64,000 nucleotides of DNA from Balanoglossus misakiensis. Its lineage: Eukaryota; Hemichordata. The DNA lies in assembly GCA_040954595.2 (NCBI GenBank), contig CM082591.2:10478001-10542000 (forward strand), read 5' to 3'. Below, one piece after another: positions 25,778 through 39,370 of the stretch (within the stretch, counting starts at the first letter, position 1; each line of letters begins with the position of its first letter). Below the pieces are notes generated by a model that was not told the origin of the DNA, made no database searches, and worked only from the letters and a program-made list of their open reading frames with translations. The translations under genes and the position numbers were made by a program.

Positions 25778-28700
25778 ATGAAACTATCCGTCGATCTACA
25801 GAGTCTAATGGAAAACTATCTTATCCTCATAGGCCTATCATGTGTTCTGCGCATCACAACAGAATTTTGTAAACAAACGAGGCTGTGTTTGGAAGCATCA
25901 ATGGAAACTTTAGAACTATCCGTCGATCTACAGAGTCTAGTGGAAAACTTTCTTATCCTCATAGGCCTATCATGTGTTTTGCGCATCACAACAGAATTTT
26001 GTAAACAAACGAGGCTGTGTTTGGAAGCAACCATGGAAAGTTTAGAACTATCCGTCGATCTACAGAGTCTAGTGGAAAACTTTCTTATGCGCATAGACCT
26101 ATCATGTGTTCTGCGCATCACAACAGAATTTTGTAAACAAACGAGGCTGTGTTTGGAAGCAACAATGGAAACTTTAGAACTATCCGTCGATCTACAGAGT
26201 CTAGAGGAAAACTTTCTTATCCTCATAGACCTATCATGTGTTCTGCGCATCACAACAGAATTTTGTAAACAAACAAGGCTGTGTTTGGAAGCAACCATGG
26301 AAACTTTAGAACTATCCGTCGATCTACAGAGTCTAGTGGAAAACTTTCTTATGCGCATAGACCTATCATGTGTTCTGCGCATCACACCAGAATTTTGTAA
26401 ACAAACGAGGCTGTGTTTGGAAGCAACCATGGAACTATCCGTCGATCTACAGAGTCTAATAGAAAACTTTCTTATCCTCATAGGCCTATCATGTGTTCTG
26501 CGCATCACAACAGAATTTTGTAAACAAACGAGGCTGTGTTTGTAAGCAACAATGGAAACTTTAGAACTATCCGTCGATCTACAGAGTCTAGAGGAAAACT
26601 TTCTTATCCTCATAGACCTATCATGTGTTCTGCGCATCACAACAGAATTTTGTAGACAAACAAGGCTGTGTTTGGAAGCAACCATGGAAACTTTAGAACT
26701 ATCCGTCGATCTACAGAGTCTAGTGGAAAACTTTCTTATCCTCATAGGCCTATCATGTGTTCTGCGCATCACAACAGAATTTTGTAAACAAACGAGGCTG
26801 TGTTTGGAAGCAACAATGGAAACTTTAGAACTATCCGTCGATCTACAGAGTCTAGTGGAAAACTTTCTTATCCTCATAGACCTATCATGTGTTCTGCGCA
26901 TCACAACAGAATTTTGTAAACAAACGAGGCTGTGTTTGGAAGCAACCATGGAAAGTTTAGAACTATCCGTCGATCTACAGAGTCTAGTGGAAAGCTTTCT
27001 TATGCGCATAGACCTATCATGTGTTCTGCGCATCACAACAGAATTTTGTAAACAAACGAGGCTGTGTTTGGAAGCAACAATGGAAACTTTAGAACTATCC
27101 GTCGATCTACAGAGTCTAGAGGAAAACTTTCTTATCCTCATAGACCTATCATGTGTTCTGCGCATCACAACAGAATTTTGTAAACAAACAAGGCTGTGTT
27201 TGGAAGCAACCATGGAAACTTTAGAACTATCCGTCGATCTACAGAGTCTAGTGGAAAACTTTCTTATGCGCATAGACCTATCATGTGTTCTGCGCATCAC
27301 ACCAGAATTTTGTAAAAAAACGAGGCTGTGTTTGGAAGCAACCATGAAACTATCCGTCGATCTACAGAGTCTAATGGAAAACTATCTTATCCTCATAGGC
27401 CTATCATGTGTTCTGCGCATCACAACAGAATTTTGTAAACAAACGAGGCTGTGTTTGGAAGCATCAATGGAAACTTTAGAACTATCCGTCGATCTACAGA
27501 GTCTAGTGGAAAACTTTCTTATCCTCATAGGCCTATCATGTGTTTTGCGCATCACAACTGAATTTTGTAAACAAACGAGGCTGTGTTTGGAAGCAACCAT
27601 GGAAAGTTTAGAACTATCCGTCGATCTACAGAGTCTAGTGGAAAACTTTCTTATGCGCATAAACCTATCATGTGTTCTGCGCATCACAACAGAATTTTGT
27701 AAACAAACGAGGCTGTGTTTGGAAGCAACAATGGAAACTTTAGAACTATCCGTCGATCTACAGAGTCTAGAGGAAAACTTTCTTATCCTCATAGACCTAT
27801 CATGTGTTCTGCGCATCACAACAGAATTTTGTAAACAAACAAGGCTGTGTTTGGAAGCAACCATGGAAACTTTAGAACTATCCGTCGATCTACAGAGTCT
27901 AGTGGAAAACTTTCTTATGCGCATAGACCTATCATGTGTTCTGCGCATCACACCAGAATTTTGTAAACAAACGAGGCTGTGTTTGGAAGCAACCATGGAA
28001 CTATCCGTCGATCTACAGAGTCTAATGGAAAACTTTCTTATCCTCATAGGCCTATCATGTGTTCTGCGCATCACAACTGAATTTTGTAAACAAACGAGGC
28101 TGTGTTTGGAAGCATCAATGGAAACTTTAGAACTATCCGTCGATCTACAGAGTCTAGTGGAAAACTTTCTTATCCTCATAGGCCTATCATGTGTTCTGCG
28201 CATCACAACAGAATTTTGTAAACAAACGAGGCTGTGTTTGGAAGCAACTATGGAAACTTTAGAACTATCCGTCGATCTACAGAGTCTAGTGGAAAACTTT
28301 CTTATCCTCATAGACCTATCATGTGTTCTGCGCATCACAGCAGAATTTTGTAAACAAACGAGGCTGTGTTTGGAAGCAACCATGGAAAGTTTAGAACTAT
28401 CCGTCGATCTACAGAGTCTAGAGGAAAACTTTCTTATCCTCATAGACCTATCATGTGTTCTGCGCATCACAACAGAATTTTGTAAACAAACGAGGCTGTG
28501 TTTGGAAGCAACAATGGAAACTTTAGAACTATCCGTCGATCTACAGAGTCTAGAGGAAAACTTTCTTATCCTCATAGGCCTATCATGTGTTCTGCGCATC
28601 ACAACAGAATTTTGTAAACAAACGAGGCTGTGTTTGGAAGCAACAATGAAACTATCCGTCGATCTACAGAGTCTAATGGAAAACTATCTTATCCTCATAG

Positions 28701-29300
28701 GCCTATCATGTGTTCTGCGCATCACAACAGAATTTTGTAAACAAACGAGGCTGTGTTTGGAAGCATCAATGGAAACTTTAGAACTATCCGTCGATCAACA
28801 GAGTCTAGTGGAAAACTTTCTTATCCTCATAGGCCTATCATGTGTTTTGCGCATCACAACAGAATTTTGTAAACAAACGAGGCTGTGTTTGGAAGCAACC
28901 ATGGAAAGTTTAGAACTATCCGTCGATCTACAGAGTCTAGTGGAAAACTTTCTTATGCGCATAGACCTATCATGTGTTCTGCGCATCACACCAGAATTTT
29001 GTAAACAAACGAGGCTGTGTTTGGAAGAAACAATGGAAACTTTAGAACTATCCGTCGATCTACAGAGTCTAGAGGAAAACTTTCTTATCCTCATAGACCT
29101 ATCATGTGTTCTGCGCATCACAACAGAATTTTGTAAACAAACAAGGCTGTGTTTGGAAGCAACCATGGAAACTTTAGAACTATCCGTCGATCTACAGAGT
29201 CTAGTGGAAAACTTTCTTATGCGCATAGACGTATCATGTGTTCTGCGCATCACACCAGAATTTTGTAAACAAACGAGGCTGTGTTTGGAAGCAACCATGG
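25778..29300 (+). repeat. Multimers of 1,566 and 1,302 bp with two 123-bp units each
   Basis: The 123-bp types alternate as ATGAAACTATCC (25,778, 27,344, 28,646) and ATGGAACTATCC (26,429, 27,995, 29,297). This gives two steps of 1,566 bp (ten full plus two short monomers) and 1,302 bp (eight full plus two short). A one-base insertion at TGTTTAAAAAGC (about 25,767) and a TTTGTAAGC stop change (26,543) interrupt the forward frame at the start of this region. Confidence 0.75.
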
Positions 29301-32300
29301 AACTATCCGTCGATCTACAGAGTCTAATGGAAAACTTTCTTATCCTCATAGGCCTATCATGTGTTCTGCGCATCACAACTGAATTTTGTAAACAAACGAG
29401 GCTGTGTTTGGAAGCATCAATGGAAACTTTAGAACTATCCGTCGATCTACAGAGTCTTGTGGAAAACTTTCTTATCCTCATAGGCCTATCATGTGTTTTG
29501 CGCATCACAACAGAATTTTGTAAACAAACGAGGCTGTGTTTGGAAGCAACCATGGAAACTTTAGAACTATCCGTCGATCTACAGAGTGTAGTGGAAAACT
29601 TTCTTATCCTCATAGGCCTATCATGTGTTCTGCGCATCACAACAGAATTTTGTAAACAAACGAGGCTGTGTTTGGAAGCAACAATGGAAACTTTAGAACT
29701 ATCCGTCGATCTACAGAGTCTAGTGGAAAACTTTCTTATCCTCATAGGCCTATCATGTGTTCTGCGCATCACAACAGAATTTTGTAAACAAACGAGGCTG
29801 TGTTTGGAAGCAACCATGGAAACTTTAGAACTATCCGTCGATCTACAGAGTCTAGTGGAAAACTTTCTTATGCGCATAGACCTATCATGTGTTCTGCGCA
29901 TCACAACAGAATTTTGTAAACAAACGAGGCTGTGTTTGGAAGCAACCATGGAAAGTTTAGAACTATCCGTCGATCTACAGAGTCTAGTGGAAAACTTTCT
30001 TATGCGCATAGACCTATCATGTGTTCTGCGCATCACAACAGAATTTTGTAAACAAACGAGGCTGTGTTTGGAAGCAACAATGGAAACTTTAGAACTATCC
30101 GTCGATCTACAGAGTCTAGAGGAAAACTTTCTTATCCTCATAGACCTATCATGTGTTCTGCGCATCACAACTGAATTTTGTAAACAAACGAGGCTGTGTT
30201 TGGAAGCAACCATGGAAAGTTTAGAACTATCCGTCGATCTACAGAGTCTAGTGGAAAACTTTCTTATGCGCATAGACCTATCATGTGTTCTGCGCATCAC
30301 AACAGAATTTTGTAAACAAACGAGGCTGTGTTTGGAAGCAACAATGGAAACTTTAGAACTATCCGTCGATCTACAGAGTCTAGTGGAAAACTTTCTTATG
30401 CGCATAGACCTATCATGTGTTCTGCGCATCACAACAGAATTTTGTAAACAAACGAGGCTGTGTTTGGAAGCAACAATGGAAACTTTAGAACTATCCGTCG
30501 ATCTACAGAGTCTAGAGGAAAACTTTCTTATCCTCATAGACCTATCATGTGTTCTGCGCATCACAACTGAATTTTGTAAACAAACGAGGCTGTGTTTGGA
30601 AGCAACCATGGAAAGTTTAGAACTATCCGTCGATCTACAGAGTCTAGTGGAAAACTTTCTTATGCGCATAGACCTATCATGTGTTCTGCGCATCACAACA
30701 GAATTTTGTAAACAAACGAGGCTGTGTTTGGAAGCAACAATGGAAACTTTAGAACTATCCGTCGATCTACAGAGTCTAGAGGAAAACTTTCTTATCCTCA
30801 TAGGCCTATCATGTGTTCTGCGCATCACAACAGAATTTTGTAAACAAACGAGGCTGTGTTTGGAAGCATCAATGGAAACTTTAGAACTATCCGTCGATCT
30901 ACAGAGTCTAGTGGAAAACTTTCTTATCCTCATAGGCCTATCATGTGTTTTGCGCATCACAACAGAATTTTGTAAACAAACGAGGCTGTGTTTGGAAGCA
31001 ACCATGGAAACTTTAGAACTATCCGTCGATCTACAGAGTCTAGTGGAAAACTTTCTTATGCGCATAGACCTATCATGTGTTCTGCGCATCACAACAGAAT
31101 TTTGTAAACAAACGAGGCTGTGTTTGGAAGCAACCATGGAAAGTTTAGAACTATCCGTCGATCTACAGAGTCTAGTGGAAAACTTTCTTATGCGCATAGA
31201 CCTATCATGTGTTCTGCGCATCACAACAGAATTTTGTAAACAAACGAGGCTGTGTTTGGAAGCAACAATGGAAACTTTAGAACTATCCGTCGATCTACAG
31301 AGTCTAGAGGAAAACTTTCTTATCCTCATAGACCTATCATGTGTTCTGCGCATCACAACTGAATTTTGTAAACAAACGAGGCTGTGTTTGGAAGCAACCA
31401 TGGAAAGTTTAGAACTATCCGTCGATCTACAGAGTCTAGTGGAAAACTTTCTTATGCGCATAGACCTATCATGTGTTCTGCGCATCACAACAGAATTTTG
31501 TAAACAAACGAGGCTGTGTTTGGAAGCAACAATGGAAACTTTAGAACTATCCGTCGATCTACAGAGTCTAGAGGAAAACTTTCTTATCCTCATAGGCCTA
31601 TCATGTGTTCTGCGCATCACAACAGAATTTTGTAAACAAACGAGGCTGTGTTTGGAAGCATCAATGGAAACTTTAGAACTATCCGTCGATCAACAGAGTC
31701 TAGTGGAAAACTTTCTTATCCTCATAGGCCTATCATGTGTTTTGCGCATCACAACAGAATTTTGTAAACAAACGAGGCTGTGTTTGGAAGCAACCATGGA
31801 AAGTTTAGAACTATCCGTCGATCTACAGAGTCTAGTGGAAAACTTTCTTATGCGCATAGACCTATCATGTGTTCTGCGCATCACAACAGAATTTTGTAAA
31901 CAAACGAGGCTGTGTTTGGAAGCAACAATGGAAACTTTAGAACTATCCGTCGATCTACAGAGTCTAGAGGAAAACTTTCTTATCCTCATAGACCTATCAT
32001 GTGTTCTGCGCATCACAACTGAATTTTGTAAACAAACGAGGCTGTGTTTGGAAGCAACCATGGAAAGTTTAGAACTATCCGTCGATCTACAGAGTCTAGT
32101 GGAAAACTTTCTTATGCGCATAGACCTATCATGTGTTCTGCGCATCACAACAGAATTTTGTAAACAAACGAGGCTGTGTTTGGAAGCAACAATGGAAACT
32201 TTAGAACTATCCGTCGATCTACAGAGTCTAGAGGAAAACTTTCTTATCCTCATAGGCCTATCATGTGTTCTGCGCATCACAACAGAATTTTGTAAACAAA

Positions 32301-35300
32301 CGAGGCTGTGTTTGGAAGCATCAATGGAAACTTTAGAACTATCCGTCGATCTACAGAGTCTAGTGGAAAACTTTCTTATCCTCATAGGCCTATCATGTGT
32401 TTTGCGCATCACAACAGAATTTTGTAAACAAACGAGGCTGTGTTTGGAAGCAACCATGGAAACTTTAGAACTATCCGTCGATCTACAGAGTCTAGTGGAA
32501 AACTTTCTTATGCGCATAGACCTATCATGTGTTCTGCGCATCACAACAGAATTTTGTAAACAAACGAGGCTGTGTTTGGAAGCAACCATGGAAAGTTTAG
32601 AACTATCCGTCGATCTACAGAGTCTAGTGGAAAACTTTCTTATGCGCATAGACCTATCATGTGTTCTGCGCATCACAACAGAATTTTGTAAACAAACGAG
32701 GCTGTGTTTGGAAGCAACAATGGAAACTTTAGAACTATCCGTCGATCTACAGAGTCTAGAGGAAAACTTTCTTATCCTCATAGACCTATCATGTGTTCTG
32801 CGCATCACAACTGAATTTTGTAAACAAACGAGGCTGTGTTTGGAAGCAACCATGGAAAGTTTAGAACTATCCGTCGATCTACAGAGTCTAGTGGAAAACT
32901 TTCTTATGCGCATAGACCTATCATGTGTTCTGCGCATCACAACAGAATTTTGTAAACAAACGAGGCTGTGTTTGGAAGCAACAATGGAAACTTTAGAACT
33001 ATCCGTCGATCTACAGAGTCTAGAGGAAAACTTTCTTATCCTCATAGGCCTATCATGTGTTCTGCGCATCACAACAGAATTTTGTAAACAAACGAGGCTG
33101 TGTTTGGAAGCATCAATGGAAACTTTAGAACTATCCGTCGATCAACAGAGTCTAGTGGAAAACTTTCTTATCCTCATAGGCCTATCATGTGTTTTGCGCA
33201 TCACAACAGAATTTTGTAAACAAACGAGGCTGTGTTTGGAAGCAACCATGGAAAGTTTAGAACTATCCGTCGATCTACAGAGTCTAGTGGAAAACTTTCT
33301 TATGCGCATAGACCTATCATGTGTTCTGCGCATCACACCAGAATTTTGTAAACAAACGAGGCTGTGTTTGGAAGCAACCATGGAACTATCCGTCGATCTA
33401 CAGAGTCTAATGGAAAACTTTCTTATCCTCATAGGCCTATCATGTGTTCTGCGCATCACAACTGAATTTTGTAAACAAACGAGGCTGTGTTTGGAAGCAT
33501 CAATGGAAACTTTAGAACTATTCGTCGATCTACAGAGTCTTGTGGAAAACTTTCTTATCCTCATAGGCCTATCATGTGTTTTGCGCATCACAACAGAATT
33601 TTGTAAACAAACGAGGCTGTGTTTGGAAGCAACCATGGAAACTTTAGAACTATCCGTCGATCTACAGAGTGTAGTGGAAAACTTTCTTATCCTCATAGGC
33701 CTATCATGTGTTCTGCGCATCACAACAGAATTTTGTAAACAAACGAGGCTGTGTTTGGAAGCAACAATGGAAACTTTAGAACTATCCGTCGATCTACAGA
33801 GTCTAGTGGAAAACTTTCTTATCCTCATAGGCCTATCATGTGTTCTGCGCATCACAACAGAATTTTGTAAACAAACGAGGCTGTGTTTGGAAGCAACCAT
33901 GGAAACTTTAGAACTATCCGTCGATCTACAGAGTCTAGTGGAAAACTTTCTTATGCGCATAGACCTATCATGTGTTCTGCGCATCACAACAGAATTTTGT
34001 AAACAAACGAGGCTGTGTTTGGAAGCAACCATGGAAAGTTTAGAACTATCCGTCGATCTACAGAGTCTAGTGGAAAACTTTCTTATGCGCATAGACCTAT
34101 CATGTGTTCTGCGCATCACAACAGAATTTTGTAAACAAACGAGGCTGTGTTTGGAAGCAACAATGGAAACTTTAGAACTATCCGTCGATCTACAGAGTCT
34201 AGAGGAAAACTTTCTTATCCTCATAGACCTATCATGTGTTCTGCGCATCACAACTGAATTTTGTAAACAAACGAGGCTGTGTTTGGAAGCAACCATGGAA
34301 AGTTTAGAACTATCCGTCGATCTACAGAGTCTAGTGGAAAACTTTCTTATGCGCATAGACCTATCATGTGTTCTGCGCATCACAACAGAATTTTGTAAAC
34401 AAACGAGGCTGTGTTTGGAAGCAACAATGGAAACTTTAGAACTATCCGTCGATCTACAGAGTCTAGAGGAAAACTTTCTTATCCTCATAGGCCTATCATG
34501 TGTTCTGCGCATCACAACAGAATTTTGTAAACAAACGAGGCTGTGTTTGGAAGCATCAATGGAAACTTTAGAACTATCCGTCGATCAACAGAGTCTAGTG
34601 GAAAACTTTCTTATCCTCATAGGCCTATCATGTGTTTTGCGCATCACAACAGAATTTTGTAAACAAACGAGGCTGTGTTTGGAAGCAACCATGGAAAGTT
34701 TAGAACTATCCGTCGATCTACAGAGTCTAGTGGAAAACTTTCTTATGCGCATAGACCTATCATGTGTTCTGCGCATCACACCAGAATTTTGTAAACAAAC
34801 GAGGCTGTGTTTGGAAGAAACAATGGAAACTTTAGAACTATCCGTCGATCTACAGAGTCTAGAGGAAAACTTTCTTATCCTCATAGACCTATCATGTGTT
34901 CTGCGCATCACAACAGAATTTTGTAAACAAACAAGGCTGTGTTTGGAAGCAACCATGGAAACTTTAGAACTATCCGTCGATCTACAGAGTCTAGTGGAAA
35001 ACTTTCTTATGCGCATAGACCTATCATGTGTTCTGCGCATCACACCAGAATTTTGTAAACAAACGAGGCTGTGTTTGGAAGCAACCATGGAACTATCCGT
35101 CGATCTACAGAGTCTAATGGAAAACTTTCTTATCCTCATAGGCCTATCATGTGTTCTGCGCATCACAACTGAATTTTGTAAACAAACGAGGCTGTGTTTG
35201 GAAGCATCAATGGAAACTTTAGAACTATCCGTCGATCTACAGAGTCTTGTGGAAAACTTTCTTATCCTCATAGGCCTATCATGTGTTTTGCGCATCACAA

Positions 35301-35353
35301 CAGATTTTGTAAACAAACGAGGCTGTGTTTGGAAGCAACCATGGAAACTTTAG
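26552..35353 (+). other. Longest + strand open frame (2,933 codons), probable satellite by-product
   Basis: Because monomers of 132 or 123 bp preserve phase and the consensus has no stop in this frame, the frame stays open for 67 monomers. The conceptual product would be an acidic, leucine-rich 44-residue repeat beginning METLELSVDLQSL. I recognise no domain, signal peptide or membrane segment. It ends only because a one-base deletion near 35,303 shifts the frame. There is no unique 5' or 3' sequence, intron signal or promoter to support a gene. I regard it as non-coding with moderate to high confidence; transcription through the array is a separate and open question. Confidence 0.15.
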
Positions 35354-38300
35354 AACTATCCGTCGATCTACAGAGTCTAGAGGAAAACTTTCTTATCCTC
35401 ATAGACCTATCATGTGTTCTGCGCATCACAACAGAATTTTGTAAACAAACGAGGCTGTGTTTGGAAGCAACAATGGAAACTTTAGAACTATCCGTCGATC
35501 TACAGAGTCTAGAGGAAAACTTTCTTATCCTCATAGGCCTATCATGTGTTCTGCGCATCACAACAGAATTTTGTAAACAAACGAGGCTGTGTTTGGAAGC
35601 AACAATGAAACTATCCGTCGATCTACAGAGTCTAATGGAAAACTATCTTATCCTCATAGGCCTATCATGTGTTCTGCGCATCACAACAGAATTTTGTAAA
35701 CAAACGAGGCTGTGTTTGGAAGCATCAATGGAAACTTTAGAACTATCCGTCGATCAACAGAGTCTAGTGGAAAACTTTCTTATCCTCATAGGCCTATCAT
35801 GTGTTTTGCGCATCACAACAGAATTTTGTAAACAAACGAGGCTGTGTTTGGAAGCATCAATGGAAACTTTAGAACTATCCGTCGATCAACAGAGTCTAGT
35901 GGAAAACTTTCTTATCCTCATAGGCCTATCATGTGTTTTGCGCATCACAACAGAATTTTGTAAACAAACGAGGCTGTGTTTGGAAGCAACCATGGAAAGT
36001 TTAGAACTATCCGTCGATCTACAGAGTCTAGTGGAAAACTTTCTTATGCGCATAGACCTATCATGTGTTCTGCGCATCACACCAGAATTTTGTAAACAAA
36101 CGAGGCTGTGTTTGGAAGAAACAATGGAAACTTTAGAACTATCCGTCGATCTACAGAGTCTAGAGGAAAACTTTCTTATCCTCATAGACCTATCATGTGT
36201 TCTGCGCATCACAACAGAATTTTGTAAACAAACAAGGCTGTGTTTGGAAGCAACCATGGAAACTTTAGAACTATCCGTCGATCTACAGAGTCTAGTGGAA
36301 AACTTTCTTATGCGCATAGACCTATCATGTGTTCTGCGCATCACACCAGAATTTTGTAAACAAACGAGGCTGTGTTTGGAAGCAACCATGGAACTATCCT
36401 TTGATCTACAGAGTCTAATGGAAAACTTTCTTATCCTCATAGGCCTATCATGTGTTCTGCGCATCACAACTGAATTTTGTAAACAAACGAGGCTGTGTTT
36501 GGAAGCATCAATGGAAACTTTAGAACTATCCGTCGATCTACAGAGTCTTGTGGAAAACTTTCTTATCCTCATAGGCCTATCATGTGTTTTGCGCATCACA
36601 ACAGAATTTTGTAAACAAACGAGGCTGTGTTTGGAAGCAACCATGGAAACTTTAGAACTATCCGTCGATCTACAGAGTGTAGTGGAAAACTTTCTTATCC
36701 TCATAGGCCTATCATGTGTTCTGCGCATCACAACAGAATTTTGTAAACAAACGAGGCTGTGTTTGGAAGCAACAATGGAAACTTTAGAACTATCCGTCGA
36801 TCTACAGAGTCTAGTGGAAAACTTTCTTATCCTCATAGGCCTATCATGTGTTCTGCGCATCACAACAGAATTTTGTAAACAAACGAGGCTGTGTTTGGAA
36901 GCAACCATGGAAACTTTAGAACTATCCGTCGATCTACAGAGTCTAGTGGAAAACTTTCTTATGCGCATAGACCTATCATGTGTTCTGCGCATCACAACAG
37001 AATTTTGTAAACAAACGAGGCTGTGTTTGGAAGCAACCATGGAAAGTTTAGAACTATCCGTCGATCTACAGAGTCTAGTGGAAAACTTTCTTATGCGCAT
37101 AGACCTATCATGTGTTCTGCGCATCACAACAGAATTTTGTAAACAAACGAGGCTGTGTTTGGAAGCAACAATGGAAACTTTAGAACTATCCGTCGATCTA
37201 CAGAGTCTAGAGGAAAACTTTCTTATCCTCATAGACCTATCATGTGTTCTGCGCATCACAACTGAATTTTGTAAACAAACGAGGCTGTGTTTGGAAGCAA
37301 CCATGGAAAGTTTAGAACTATCCGTCGATCTACAGAGTCTAGTGGAAAACTTTCTCATGCGCATAGACCTATCATGTGTTCTGCGCATCACAACAGAATT
37401 TTGTAAACAAACGAGGCTGTGTTTGGAAGCAACAATGGAAACTTTAGAACTATCCGTCGATCTACAGAGTATAGAGGAAAACTTTCTTATCCTCATAGGC
37501 CTATCATGTGTTCTGCGCATCACAACAGAATTTTGTAAACAAACGAGGCTGTGTTTGGAAGCATCAATGGAAACTTTAGAACTATCCGTCGATCAACAGA
37601 GTCTAGTGGAAAACTTTCTTATCCTCATAGGCCTATCATGTGTTTTGCGCATCACAACAGAATTTTGTAAACAAACGAGGCTGTGTTTGGAAGCAACCAT
37701 GGAAAGTTTAGAACTATCCGTCGATCTACAGAGTCTAGTGGAAAACTTTCTTATGCGCATAGACCTATCATGTGTTCTGCGCATCACACCAGAATTTTGT
37801 AAACAAACGAGGCTGTGTTTGGAAGAAACAATGGAAACTTTAGAACTATCTGTCGATCTACAGAGTCTAGAGGAAAACTTTCTTATCCTCATAGACCTAT
37901 CATGTGTTCTGCGCATCACAACAGAATTTTGTAAACAAACAAGGCTGTGTTTGGAAGCAACCATGGAAACTTTAGAACTATCCGTCGATCTACAGAGTCT
38001 AGTGGAAAACTTTCTTATGCGCATAGACCTATCATGTGTTCTGCGCATCACACCAGAATTTTGTAAACAAACGAGGCTGTGTTTGGAAGCAACCATGGAA
38101 CTATCCGTCGATCTACAGAGTCTAATGGAAAACTTTCTTATCCTCATAGGCCTATCATGTGTTCTGCGCATCACAACTGAATTTTGTAAACAAACGAGGC
38201 TGTGTTTGGAAGCATCAATGGAAACTTTAGAACTATCCGTCGATCTACAGAGTCTTGTGGAAAACTTTCTTATCCTCATAGGCCTATCATGTGTTTTGCG

Positions 38301-39370
38301 CATCACAACAGAATTTTGTAAACAAACGAGGCTGTGTTTGGAAGCAACCATGGAAACTTTAGAACTATCCGTCGATCTACAGAGTGTAGTGGAAAACTTT
38401 CTTATCCTCATAGGCCTATCATGTGTTCTTCGCATCACAACAGAATTTTGTAAACAAACGAGGCTGTGTTTGGAAGCAACCATGGAAACTTTAGAACTAT
38501 CCGTCGATCTACAGAGTGTAGTGGAAAACTTTCTTATCCTCATAGGCCTATCATGTGTTCTGCGCATCACAACAGAATTTTGTAAACAAACGAGGCTGTG
38601 TTTGGAAGCAACAATGGAAACTTTAGAACTATCCGTCGATCTACAGAGTCTAGTGGAAAACTTTCTTATCCTCATAGGCCTATCATGTGTTCTGCGCATC
38701 ACAACAGAATTTTGTAAACAAACGAGGCTGTGTTTGGAAGCAACAATAGAAACTTTAGAACTATCCGTCGATCTACAGAGTCTAGTGGAAAACCTTCTTA
38801 TCCTCATGGACCTATCATGTGTTCTGCGCATCACAACAGAATTTTGTAAACAAACGAAGCTGTGTTTGGAAGCAACCATGGAAAGTTTAGAACTATCCGT
38901 CGATCTACAGAGTCTAGTGGAAAACTTTTTTATGCGCATAGACCTATCATGTGTTCTGCGCATCACAACAGAATTTTGTAAACAAACGAGGCTGTGTTTG
39001 GAAGCAACCATGGAAACTTTAGAACTATCCGTCGATCTACAGAGTGTAGTGGAAAACTTTCTTATCCTCATAGGCCTATCATGTGTTCTGCGCATCACAA
39101 CAGAATTTTGTAAACAAACGAGGCTGTGTTTGGAAGCAACAATGGAAACTTTAGAACTATCCGTCGATCTACAGAGTCTAGTGGAAAACTTTCTTATCCT
39201 CATGGACCTATCATGTGTTCTGCGCATCACAACAGAATTTTGTAAACAAACGAGGCTGTGTTTGGAAGCAACCATGGAAACTTTAGAACTATCCGTCGAT
39301 CTACAGAGTCTAGTGGAAATCTTTCTTATCCTCATAGACCTATCATGTGTTCTGCGCATCACAACAGAAT
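29300..39370 (+). repeat. Long multimers at offsets 4,083, 3,008 and 1,707 bp
   Basis: The block beginning ATGGAACTATCC then GTGTAGTGG occurs from 29,297, 33,380, 36,388 and 38,095, giving offsets of 4,083, 3,008 and 1,707 bp. The mark TTTGGAAGAAACAATGG occurs at 29,021, 34,811, 36,112 and 37,819. The mark GATCAACAGAG occurs near 28,791, 31,688, 33,140, 34,583, 35,752, 35,884 and 37,591. One-base deletions at ACAGATTTTGT (about 35,303) and CAGAATTTGTAAAC (about 39,370) break the frame. All monomers otherwise stay 132 or 123 bp. Confidence 0.7.
30470..33340 (+). repeat. Tandem 11-monomer multimer (1,452 bp)
   Basis: Two successive units have the same order of subtypes, including TCAATGG with ATCCTCATAGGC, and GATCAACAGAG at 31,688 and 33,140. 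The unit size equals that at the left end of the window, but the monomer order is different, so the equal length looks coincidental. Agreement ends where CACACCAG appears near 33,335. Confidence 0.75.

Noticed and set aside
30470-33340. Same multimer as at the left end because both periods are 1,452 bp
   Set aside because: The order of monomer subtypes differs between the two places, so equal length does not mean common origin of the unit.
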